Below are positions 47,001-56,583 of a DNA stretch of 56,583 nt, in pieces. Below the pieces are notes generated by a model, which searched no databases, had not been told where the DNA came from, and was given only the letters and a program-made list of their open reading frames with translations. The position numbers and the translations under genes are program-made. The DNA is from Ophioceras dolichostomum. Lineage: Eukaryota; Ascomycota; Sordariomycetes; Magnaporthales; Ophioceraceae. The DNA is taken from the NCBI GenBank assembly GCA_003049485.1, contig PYST01000262.1:1-56583 (forward strand), given 5' to 3'. Every line of letters starts with the position of its first letter. The stretch's first letter is position 1.

Positions 47001-47854
47001 GTTCCACGGGTCGACCTTCTTGCGTGCGTGGGAGCGCTTGTTGCCGACGTACGATGCCTTCCTCAAGTCCGCCGACGGGACGCAGCGACAGTGGGGCCTC
47101 TGCATCATGGACGACGTGCTCGAGTACTGCGGCGCCGACAGCATCCACTACGCCAACTACATCTCCCAGCCCATGCTCGATGGCTGCCGTGACCCGAGCA
47201 GCGCCGCTATCCGCCAAGCCGCCGCGTACGGCGTCGGCGTTGCTGCCCAGAAGGGAGGTGCTGCTTGGTCGGTGTACCTTGCCGGTGCCATCCCCAGCCT
47301 GTTCCAGGCCGCCAACATGCCCGACGCGAGGAGCGAGGACAACATCTATGCGACCGAGAACGCCTGCGCAGCCATCGCCAAGATCCTGCACTTCAACGCT
47401 TCTAATGTCCAGGACGTTGATGCTATCATCAACCAGTGGTTCGTCACGATGCCCGTCACCAACGACGAAGAGGCTGCACCTTACGTATATGCCTATCTGG
47501 CGGAGCTGATCGACAAGTGAGTCCTTGGGTTGTTTCTCCCTGCCCACCTTCACTTCCATTCCCTTTTGTTCCATTTCAGATTCTTTCCGATTATGCCTCT
47601 TTAGGCACCTTGCTGACCTTGCTTCCCTGAAAACAAAACAAAGGCAACACCCTGTGGTCATGGCTCAACCCGACAAAGTGTTCGTCTACATTGCCCAGGC
47701 GCTCGAGGCTCAGACCCTCACTGGCCAGACGGCCAGCCGCGTGGTCGCGTCGGCGAAGCAGCTGTTCACCGCCACCAGCATGGACCCTACACCATTGCTT
47801 CAGCAGTTCTCTGCCGAGGCCCAGCAGACCATCTTGAGCCACTTTAACAGCTAA
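44099..47854 (+). CDS. Karyopherin Kap121/Pse1 (importin beta-3)
   Basis: Nuclear import receptor of the importin-beta family; carries ribosomal proteins and other cargo through the nuclear pore and is released by Ran-GTP. Five exons: 44099-44281, 44385-44604, 44729-44904, 45010-47516 and 47644-47854. Phases are continuous and give 1098 aa, the expected length for Pse1. HEAT repeats run throughout. Recognisable blocks are the N-terminal LLLALQSPDNTVRSQAED and VRSFAALIFRRIAG across the first splice, NEPWPELL reconstructed across the second, VPALKDAHPRVRWAGCNALG, and the C-terminal VVMAQPDKVFVYIAQALEAQ. An acidic loop (EDDDDAADWLALEELDQDDS) lies in the middle of the protein, in the fourth exon. 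No oddities beyond a short GTGTGT donor. Confidence 0.95.
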
Positions 47855-49467
47855 AAACCAAAAGCTGGCTCAGCAGAGCAACAACAACCTGAGCTAAATA
47901 CTGTCGAAAGGGCTTAATAATGAATGGCTTTAACCGTCAGCCCTCTTCACAAACAACAACAACAACAACAATCCACCGCCTCTCTCAACTGGGAACCACA
48001 TCCCATCACACGCGGAGTGTTCTAGAATCGGCGGGATACCCCTGGCCTGCAAGGCAGCACCCTTTGCTCTCACACTTACCTACCTACCACCTCGGTAGCT
48101 TCATGAGGGAGAGATATAGGGTTCGATCCTGATAGAACCAAATTTGATTTCCCCCCTTTTCCTTTTCCTTGCGATATGGCTTGCTTCGGATTGCTTCAGA
48201 TATGCAGAAGAGCGTTGTCGATGTTCACGGCGGTCTTACCTTGACCTTCCACAAATCACGCGAGTGTGTCGAATCTCCCCAAATCCCCTCCCCCCTTTGC
48301 TTACCTACCTACCTAGCTAGCATCCCTCATTTCTGTTCGTCTCTTTTTCTTCGCCCTCCTTCCTCCTCTTTCCCTTTCCGGGTCTCTTCTCTTTTTACTG
48401 GCAAAAGTTTCATTTCTGGTTACTATGTCGTTGTCGACGAAAGAGAGGAGAGACAACTATACTGGCTTGCTTTGGCTTGCTGCAGCAGGGACGTGCGGAT
48501 GAGAGAAGAAAATAAACGGTGTGGCGTGATCTTTGACTAGAAACCGATGTCCACAGATCCTAGGCGGAGGGAGGGTGTGTGGTCCGTAGTCATCTTTCTT
48601 TGTTGTTTGTTGTGGACAAAGAGTGGGATCGATATGCATATTGCGCTGTCCTTTTTTGTTTGAGCGCTGAGGATAAGGATGGATGGATGGATGGATGGAC
48701 TGATGGATGGGAAGAAACAGTTCGAAGGGAAGGAAACAGTGAGGATGGATGGTTGGTTGTATCTCCCGTCTTCTGTGGACGAGTTTCGGCTTTTTTGTGT
48801 GTGTGACGGCTACTACTACTTGCGCGATCGACCGATGCTAGTACCGGTTTTTCTTTTGTTCGTTTTCTTTTAAAGTGTCATTCCCCCCTTGAAGCACATT
48901 GGCTCCCCCTTTTTTCTACCCCGAGATGCTTCTCGCCTAGCAAAAGCCAGTTCCCCCGAAACAACGTGTATCATTTCTGGTGTGTCCAGACGATCACGTC
49001 TCCAATAATCCACCTATATAAATCATCCACTGTTCCCCATATTCAGTTGGCCGGTGATCTTACACATTCTGTTAGGAGGTCCTCTTCTCGGCGGAGGTGT
49101 CTTAGGCCGCCGGAGCCAAGGTGACCTACCCGGGTGGTGACAGTGAGTGACCCGATGTGGGAGAGTGCTCGACGAGTCTGATTCCTCGACAGAAAGCTGC
49201 CCGACTCTCCGTAGCCGCCAGTACCACCGCCGTCGTTCTCGGGAGTTCGTGAAACACGATTGGATGCCTTCCCAGTGGCCACCCCTTCGGATAGATGTAG
49301 GCGATTCTTCATTCCAAGAAAGGCACGGAAGACGGGTGAGCTCCTAGGTAGGTAAGCCCGATAGAGACATGTGGGCAGCTGGGCCCGCCTGGTCCCAAGC
49401 AGGAGGGTCTAGCGAGCGCGCATCGCTCAACTCATCATTTTGATGATGAGTCTTCCTCCTTCTCCTT
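47855..49467. other. Convergent intergenic region, 1.6 kb
   Basis: It lies between convergent PSE1 and RSA3. It contains CCTACCTACC tracts, a GGAT microsatellite (48677-48698) and GT-rich sequence. No gene was found. Confidence 0.55.
48677..48698. repeat. GGAT tetranucleotide microsatellite
   Basis: Five or more GGAT units, followed by degenerate copies, lie in non-coding sequence. Confidence 0.85.
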
Positions 49468-49728
49468 CTACTTCTCCTCCGTGACTTTGACCCCGGCAGT
49501 GACACGCCTCTGATCTGCCGGAGAAAACATGGCGGCGCCCTGCTTCAAGGCGTGCACCAGCATCGGGACGCCGTCGGTCTTGAAATCGTCTGCGTTCCGG
49601 ACCTTATCGAGATCCTCGGCGAATTCCCGGGCCGCTCGTTGCAGGTAGTATGCCTCGAACTCGGGAGACACGGTGGAGTTTGCCTGCGAGGGCGAGGAGG
49701 AAGTGCTCTTTGGGTTTGCAGCGCTCAT
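49468..49728 (-). CDS. Ribosome assembly protein 3 (Rsa3)
   Basis: Small nucleolar factor needed for early maturation of the 60S subunit. Single exon of 86 aa. A Ser-rich N-terminus (MSAANPKSTSSS) is followed by the conserved core of the family: FEAYYLQRAAREFAEDLDKV, then NADDFKTDGVPMLVHALKQG and FSPADQRRV. The frame starts at an ATG and stops cleanly with no intron needed. Fungal Rsa3 proteins are often longer through N-terminal low-complexity additions; this one is near the minimal domain. The call rests on recalled family sequence. Confidence 0.82.
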   Translation of the reverse strand: MSAANPKSTSSSPSQANSTVSPEFEAYYLQRAAREFAEDLDKVRNADDFKTDGVPMLVHALKQGAAMFSPADQRRVTAGVKVTEEK

Positions 49729-51821
49729 TGTTCACTCGTCCTTTTACTTTTCTTTCTTTTCTTCTTTGGCTAATTCTTAACGTGTGCGGCTGTTGAGCAG
49801 GTGTTCTGAGTGCGAAAGTTGAATGGGCTGCGTTCAGAATTTCGTAAAATGAGATTGATCGTCGGCAATGGGTGTTGCGTGTTGAATTTTTTTCCAGACG
49901 TGAAGTTTGAAGCGGTGCTGGTTCGGCTCGATGCTCAGCGGAGGCCGGGGTGGGGCCTTCTGAGCCAAAGACGGGAGTCTCTCCGTCCCGGGCTTGCTAT
50001 TTTCCGCCGAGCCTACTACCTACCTCTCCTGTCAAGTTATGCTGGTGTACTGACCGGTAGCAATAGCAGCAGCCGTGTAGGTCGGCATCCGCCTTCTGAA
50101 CGTATTCTAACTTCGTTGTCTTCATTTTTTGGTTCACAATTCCTTGCGCTCCAGAAGTCTGTAGGGCACTCTCAAGGCTTCATGAGGCGCTGTGTCCCTG
50201 TACTTCGCCTCCTATTTCGCATCGGTGTGCACTACACCGCACACGTGGATGACAGCAGTTGTTGGATATGAAGGCACAAAAGCCCAAAGACGACGTTTTC
50301 TATTTCTCGGGGTCTCCGTCTCCCGGCCGAGACATGTCGTCGTCGTGGTCGGTCGGCCGAAGCACGGTCCCCCCTCAGATGCTTGTAAACCTGGAACCCA
50401 GCACGATCAGGAGGGGTTATTCCAAGGCGAGCACTGTCGCTCCGCCCATGATGCATACGGTGATTGGTGTTCACAGTGGTGCTCTCGGCGGTAGTGGTGT
50501 GGGTGGAGACTTTTAATTCTAGCGTGCTCTGAGCTGCCCTGTAGTGGGCGGCGGATTGAAAGTTGGGGTACAGTACGGCGCGGGAGGCACTGGGGCGGGA
50601 AGGCGCTGGGGGTGGGCGACGACACTGTGCGTGCGCTATCGCAATCGTCAAAAATGCCCATCCCGCTCCCAAATATCTCCAAATCCCATCTTTGGTTCGG
50701 CATTCCACTTTTCTGATCGATCCAGAATCTGTCTCAACCAGCTGCCAGATCATTAGTGATAGCGTCGTCCTATCGCCACATCGCCAACGTTTGGCAACGC
50801 CTGGCAAGCTGCCCATTCACCGCTTAGAAGCTTCCCGTCCCGGGCGAACTATCGACCCCTATTTTGTCCTGCCACCGCGCCGCAGCCTGGCTTCCGTCCC
50901 CTCCCCCAGATCGCATCGCCGACAAGCACACCGGCCGGGCTACTCCGGCCGTTCCGCTCTCTTCCTGGAGACCGCCCAACGAAGGGACATGACGCCCTCC
51001 GACGTTCAGCACCGTCCAAGTCCGACCGCTGCCGAGAAGGGCCCCTGAAACGCGGGCGTGCTTTTTGGCCTGGAGTCTCCTGGGTGTTGTTCTGAAGTGT
51101 TTGTTTGCCCTGCAAGTTGGCGGGTCCCCCCTCGTTTGTCCGTTGTGCTACCTGCAGAGCTGTTTTCTGTATTTGTTGTCCCTTGTCTGTCTTTTCTTGG
51201 CTGCTCCGTCCATCCTGCTCCATCTTGCCTGCTGCCCCACGCTGCACACAGCTTTCGCAAGACCCTACTGTGCGACTTCGATCCCCGCGACCGTCCGGGT
51301 CTGCTGAAATCTGAGCGTCTTTCCGCCCGTCCATCGGCCGGGCCCTACGTGGCGTTAGGCCTCTATCCTCTTGAGTGTGTTTTCCCCCCCTCCTGGGGCC
51401 TTGCGCGCCCGCCACGGCTACGCAGCACGTACAGACTGCCCAGCGTGGGAGAGCCGCGCTATCGATGCGCTCCAATTTTGCGAGCCTTCTTCCGCCACCT
51501 CGTGATCGCTCGTAATCGCTCATCGGATGCCCTCTTTCTCGACGCCGTTCGCTCCCACCGGAGACGTAATAAATCCCATTATATACCTCGCCACATTATC
51601 TAGGCACCCTTATATACGGGACATTCTTGGTTGGAGGAGTTGTGATTAGGACCTAGAGAGGTCGGGCTCCTCGCTTCTCGTTGGCGACGGGATTCTACCG
51701 CAACTGTCATACCTACGACCCCCCTGCCTCGATCCGTACTCTCGCATCCGCTAGTCGAAAGCTGATCGCCCGCACCCGAAATTCACCGCCACCGAACCCA
51801 CCTGAGACATATCAGCCATCC
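49729..51821. other. wc-1 upstream region
   Basis: This 2.1 kb holds the RSA3 5' region and the promoter and leader of wc-1. TATATA sequences lie near 51580 and 51611. Two ATG-initiated short frames (51465-51515 and 51527-51649) would be uORFs only if transcription starts upstream of them. A long minus-strand frame at 50849-51523 has no recognisable domain and is treated as chance. Confidence 0.5.
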
Positions 51822-51836
51822 ATGCTATCGACATGA
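51822..51836 (+). promoter_or_regulatory. Four-codon uORF overlapping the WC-1 start codon
   Basis: ATG CTA TCG ACA TGA begins 11 bases upstream of the WC-1 ATG (51833). Its TGA stop shares the TG of the main start, giving an ATGA stop/start overlap. Such an arrangement can permit termination-reinitiation or leaky scanning. Use in vivo is unproven. Confidence 0.6.
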
Positions 51837-54800
51837 ATCCCAACTACTTCGGATCGCAGCTCCCGCCGGAGGAGATGCAGCGCCAGCTGGCCGCGTCGCA
51901 ACAGGAGGCCGCTGCTGCGGCGGCCGCTGCCTCCGCAGATATGGCTCTGGACGGCGGTGCGACGATGGCGCAGGGTGACCCGATGTCGGCCGTTGTGGAC
52001 TCGCCAATGCTGGACGGCGACTCCCTGGATGACATCATCCGTAGCAATTCCCACGAACTCAACAGACGACGGAGCCTCCCCCAGCCCTACTCGCCCACGG
52101 GCCATGGCGATGGCGGCGGGAGGCGCCTGTCCATGCTAGAGTTCGGCCGGAACGACGACAGCTTCCGGGGCTTCCAGTTCGGCGACAGTATGGGCGGGCT
52201 GGCAGGCGAAATGCAGGGCAGGCAGATGGGGGACACCGGGTTTTCTCCCTTGGGCCTGACTATGCCAATGTCCATGCCACCCATGTCAGAGACCAGCGGG
52301 TTCTCGTCACTTCCTCCCGATATGATGGGGAATATGGTGGCATTTTCGAACCTCGACATGAACCGTCACCATATGGGCGCCGGCCCGTCTTCGATGGGCG
52401 CCATGGATGTGGCGACCAGCCTGAGCAGCCTCGGAGACCAATTGATGGCAAACTCTGGGCCCATGGATGGACTCTCCCCGGACGGATTCGCGATTGACAT
52501 GGCTACCGAAGCCATGTCAGCTGCTATGAGCGACCGTGGTGCCCTGATGTCAAATGGTGGTCTAGCAGTTGGTCGGCCAGGTGGGAGCGGTGCGGAGGAC
52601 GCCGAGATGATGAACGTCACCCAAGGCTACGGCCCGCCACCCATTCATGCCCATGCCCAGGCAGGTCCACCCCGAACTCAGCCGGGACCTAGCATGGGCT
52701 TCCACCAGCAGCAGCAGCAGGCTTTGTCGCGGGAGCTGACGCAGGCCACCCCATTCACATCGGCCCCATCCGTCGCCCCGACTCTCTCCAGGGCTTCAAC
52801 GGCCGGACCTGCCCAACAGCAGAGGAATCCTCGGCGACAGCCTCCACCTGGCACTCTTTCTCTGGCCCAAACCACCACCCAAGCTCAAGCCCAAGCCCAA
52901 GCCCAGGCTCAAGCCCAGGCTCAAGCCCAGGTTCAGGCCCAGGCCCAGGCCGAAGCTCAAGCTCAAGCCCAAGGTCAAGTTCAACAGCCTCAGCTTCAGC
53001 TTCAGCCTGCAGGGCCTGAGCCCCCACCCAAGGGAGACAAGGGCGAAAAAGACATGTACTCCAGGACAGGGTTCGACATGGTCAGGGCGTTGTACTACGT
53101 TGCGTCGCGCAAAGCTCCGAAGGTGCACCTTGGGGCCGTGGACATGTCGTGCGCGTTCGTGGTCTGCGACGTGACGCTGAACGACTGCCCCATCGTCTAC
53201 GTGTCGGAGAACTTCCAGAACTTGACCGGATACAGCCAGCACGAGATCCTGGGCAAGAACTGCCGGTTCCTGCAGTCGCCTGACGGCCAGGTCGATGCCG
53301 GCGTCAAGCGCGAGTTCGTCGAAGACAACGCCTGTTTCAATCTAAAGGTCGCCATCGCCGCGCGCCGCGAGATCCAGCAGAGCCTGATCAACTACCGCAA
53401 GGGCGGCCAACCGTTCCTCAACCTGCTGACCATGATCCCGATCCCCTGGGAGACCAACGACATACGCTACTACATTGGGTTTCAGATCGACGTCGTCGAG
53501 TGCCCCACCTCCATCACGACCCACGAGTTCAGCAAGGAGGTCCAGGTCAACTACCGAAACAGCAACATGGGACAGTACATCTGGAACGGGCCCCGAGGCG
53601 GTACTCCTGGGGCGACGCCGCGCGGCGGACCCTATGCTGGGATAGACGACGAGCCTGACAGTGGCCAAACGCTCAGCTCGGACGACGTCTCGACCCTCCT
53701 GCAGCAGTCCTCCAAGCCACAGAGCGGGGTGGCGTCGGAATGGCACAAGCAGGCGTGGGACAAGATGCTGCTGGAGAACGCAGACGACGTGGTGCACGTG
53801 CTGTCGCTCAAGGGCACGTTCCTCTACCTCTCTCCATCGTGCAAGAGGATCCTGGGCTGGGACGCCGCCGAGCTGGTCGGGCCCAACACGCAAGGGAACA
53901 CGCTCCAGGCGGTGTGCCACCCGTCGGACTACATCCCCGTCATGCGCGAGCTGAAGGACGGCGTGGCCAGGGAGCCCAGCGAGTTCAACCTCGTGTTCCG
54001 CATCCAGCAGAAGCGCAGCGGCTATACGTGGTTCGAGAGTAGGGGCACCCTCTTCGTCGAGCCGGGGAAAGGGCGCAAGTTCATCGTCCTGATCGGGCGG
54101 CCCAGGCCCGTGTTCGCCCTGCGCCGGCGGGACCTGGACGCACACGGCGGCGGCATCGGCGACAGCGAGCTGTGGAGCAAGCTCTCCACGTCGGGAATGT
54201 TCCTGTACGTCGCGTCCAACATCCGCTCCCTGCTCGACCTGCAGCCGGGGGACCTCGTCGGCACCAGCATCCAGGAGCTGATGCGCAAGGAGTCGCGGCC
54301 CGAGTTCGGCCGCTCCATCGAGAAGGCCCGCAAGGGCCGCATCGTGGCGTGCAGGCACGAGGTGCAGAACCGGAGGGGCCAGGTCCTGCAGGCGCAGACC
54401 GTGCTCTACCCGGGAGACGTCGCGGAGGGCCACAAGCCGAGCTTCTTACTAGCGCAGACGAAGCTGGTCAAGGCATCGTCTAGGGGGTCTTTGCCACTTG
54501 TACTAGGCTCTCAATCTGTGGCCGGATCGTCAGTAGCAGCAGCAGCGCCATCAGACAGCGCGGCAACCAGTCCGGTCGATAGCGCGAGTGTAGGAGGAGG
54601 AGGAGGCCCCACCACTATCGCGGCAGCCAAGGCCGCCATCGCCGCAAGCAACTCGAGGAAAGCGGCGGCTGCTGCTGCTGCTGCTGCCGCCGCCGCCCAG
54701 GGCCAGGCTCAGGGGCAGAACCAAGGAGGAGGAGATATCAGCGCTTGGATGCAGTACAGGTACGAAGACGACAACATCTTCGAGGAGGTCAAGACGACGC

Positions 54801-55711
54801 GCTGCACGAGCTGGCAGTTCGAGTTGAGGCAGATGGAGAAGTCGAACCGCATCAAGGCCGAGGAGCTGGGGCAGCTGCTGTCCAACAGGAAGAAGCGGAA
54901 GCGGAGGCGGAGCGGCGGCATGTCCCGCGACTGCGCCAACTGCCACACCCGGAGCACGCCCGAGTGGAGGAGGGGGCCGAGCGGGCAGAGGGACTTGTGC
55001 AACAGCTGCGGCCTTAGGTGGGCCAAGCAGGTATGTTTTTTTTTCTCTCTCTCTTCACAATCATATATGCCGATGTCTTTAGGAGTGGCTAGCTACCAGC
55101 TAGCTGGGTGGTTGTTTGGTTACTAACAAGACTAAAACTCTTTGGGAATGATGATGATTGATAAAACATAGACTGGCCGAGTCTCACCCCGCACGTCCTC
55201 CCGCGGCGACACGCAGAGCAAGCAATCCAACTCACCCCTCCACCAGAGTCCCCTGCAGAGAGAGTTCCCTGGTGGTAGTGGTGGTGGCGGCGGTGGCGGC
55301 GGAAGCGACCCAGGAGGGGGAGGGGGAGGAGGAGGAGGAGGAGGAGCGGCCACGCCCAGGGCCACCACCACCATAACCACGGCAGCGGCCAGGGGCGGGA
55401 CGGCCGACTCGCCCCATTCGGTCGTCACCACCCCCGCTGCTGGTGCTGGTGCTGGCACTGCTGGCACTGCTGGCACTTCGACCGCTAGTAGCAGCGGAGC
55501 TAGCACGGCACAACCGGCAGATGTATCGATGTCGGGGGCGCCGGCTGGGGGGCCAGCTGCTAGTGGTGCAGGTGGTGGTGGTGGTGCGGATGACTCGCCT
55601 GCCCCCACTACTGCGTCTTCCTCTATGAGCGGCGCGTCTTTACCCCCACAGAGCCATCCTATGTTGGAGGGCGGGAGCGGGTTGGAGATGACGGCTATTC
55701 GGGAAGAGTAG
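51833..55711 (+). CDS. White collar-1 blue-light photoreceptor and GATA transcription factor
   Basis: Flavin-binding photoreceptor that partners WC-2 to activate light-induced and circadian genes in the nucleus. Two exons, 51833-55030 and 55172-55711, with a 141-base intron placed just after the zinc finger; phase is continuous and gives 1245 aa. The start MNPNYFGSQLPPEE resembles the Neurospora N-terminus. Ala and Gln-Ala runs precede the LOV/PAS-A domain (about 433-560), whose GKNCRFLQSPDG motif carries the photoactive Cys477. PAS-B (about 636-770) and PAS-C (about 778-880) follow, then a basic NLS (NRKKRKRRR) and the GATA finger C1034-x2-C1037-x18-C1056-x2-C1059. The tail is a Gly/Ala/Pro-rich low-complexity region. 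All key residues are present, so the receptor should be functional. Confidence 0.97.
52879..53009 (+). repeat. Gln-Ala (CAR GCN) coding repeat in WC-1
   Basis: A hexameric coding repeat gives an alternating Gln-Ala tract before the LOV domain. Neurospora WC-1 has polyQ in its N-terminal region, so this is a comparable low-complexity activation-like segment. Confidence 0.85.
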
Positions 55712-56583
55712 GGACAGAGTAGGGTCCCTAGGGTACCGGGGGCTGGAGAGGGGTAATGAACGATGAGTGGTGGTTGGCGGACGTACGGACAGTGGCAGGG
55801 TGGGCAGTTGAACCGTGCCTGTGGCATACAACTAACTGCCTACTACGACATATACATACACGACAGATACCTACGAGCGAGTGTACACGGATAATGACCA
55901 GAACACAAGTGGGGAGAGAAGGGGGTCTCTAGGTGGTGGGACGAGTCAAAGGCGAGGATCGGGTGGATGGATGGAGGAGGAAGGGGGGAATGACGGAAGG
56001 GTGGGAGGAAGGTAATCATAATGGAGCTACTGCTGCATGGGAATGGGAGGTCGGGATGAGATAGGATGGAATGGGATGGAGGGATCGAGAGCGAGGCAAG
56101 GGGGGGAGAGGAGAGGAGAGGAGAGGCGACACTGTTCCTGCTGCTGCTGCTCCTGCATGCTGCATTGTACGTTGTCTCCCAAGACGCCGCTAGACTTGCC
56201 ATGTCTGGGCTGCGTATGTGGCTACTCCGTAGACTGCTTGACTGACTTCCGACTTGTTTCTGTTTTGCTGTTCTGTCTGTCCCCAGTGCGCCCCCTTATC
56301 GCCGCCCGCTCGCTTTGTCGACTGGCTGGCTCGCTCGCTCGTCATCATGCATGTTGGTAGCGTCCTGTGTCGTTTGGGCGTTCGTTCCCTCCACCTCACT
56401 TTTACCTGCTTCTTCGGATATGGAAGTGTGTGGAAGGGCGGGCAAGGCGCTTTCGCAAGGCAGTTCCGCCCCCGTCTCGTCTCCGGGTGCTTGCATGTGC
56501 ATACATGATGCCCATCCATGCATGCTTTGCTGATGCTCACGAAGGGAGGGCCGGCGGGCGAGACCGCACGAGTAGTATTCCCC
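55712..56583. other. wc-1 3' flank
   Basis: It contains purine-rich GAGAG repeats near 56106-56125 and pyrimidine tracts. No gene was recognised before the window ends. Confidence 0.5.
56106..56125. repeat. GAGAG pentanucleotide repeat
   Basis: About four tandem GAGAG-type units lie in non-coding purine-rich sequence. Confidence 0.75.

Noticed and set aside
48118..48140. GGTTCGATCC, a tRNA B-box-like sequence
   Set aside because: The flanking bases do not form a T-stem and no A-box or acceptor stem is present.
50849..51523. 224-codon minus-strand frame upstream of wc-1
   Set aside because: Arg/Gly-rich, no recognisable domain, and lies in the wc-1 promoter; most likely chance.
53342..54433. 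363-codon minus-strand frame opposite wc-1
   Set aside because: Shadow of the PAS-domain coding sequence; no domain of its own.

Overview
The window reads as nuclear DNA of a filamentous ascomycete, most likely a Sordariomycete. The evidence is a white collar-1 photoreceptor gene, an Inp1-type peroxisome inheritance gene, a fungal formamidase, many small introns of about 50-170 bases with GTRAGT-type donors, GC-rich coding against pyrimidine-rich leaders, and generous intergenic space. I could not fix the species. There are no bacterial operons, CRISPR arrays or viral genes.

Layout, left to right: a gene-poor 6.6 kb; a DHA2-type MFS exporter with a very long disordered N-terminus (6612-9341, +); GAR1 of the H/ACA snoRNP (10125-11023, -); a 2EXR/F-box-like acidic protein whose frame continues past an in-frame TAG (12599-13654, +); ribosomal protein eL36 in five exons (15004-15906, +); an enlarged SLC25 mitochondrial carrier (16589-18019, +); an NYN/PIN-like nuclease-fold protein (20130-21857, -); an RSC1-type chromatin remodeller subunit in four exons (23276-27370, -); OTU1 deubiquitinase (28511-29714, +); formamidase in eight exons (30151-32320, -); a UsgS-like membrane protein (33050-34662, -); Inp1 (35975-38245, +); a foldback MITE-like element (38505-38726) touching the stop codon of a small coding-like ORF (38730-38882, -); the CBS-domain protein Sds23 (40279-42198, -); karyopherin Kap121/Pse1 (44099-47854, +); ribosome assembly factor Rsa3 (49468-49728, -); and white collar-1 (51833-55711, +).

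Most genes are housekeeping genes with no operonic logic. Several converge on ribosome production (GAR1, eL36, Rsa3, and Kap121 as a carrier for ribosomal proteins). Others cover chromatin (RSC1), protein turnover (OTU1), nitrogen scavenging (formamidase), peroxisome inheritance (Inp1), phosphatase control (Sds23) and light sensing (WC-1). Exon structures were built by hand from splice sites and reading-phase continuity; every multi-exon model given closes in frame.

The most interesting signals are the TAG interrupting the 2EXR gene, with 37 further coding-like codons before a TAA (a candidate for UAG-to-UGG A-to-I editing, readthrough, or recent decay); an apparently undescribed 218-base TA-flanked foldback element; and a four-codon uORF whose TGA overlaps the WC-1 start codon.
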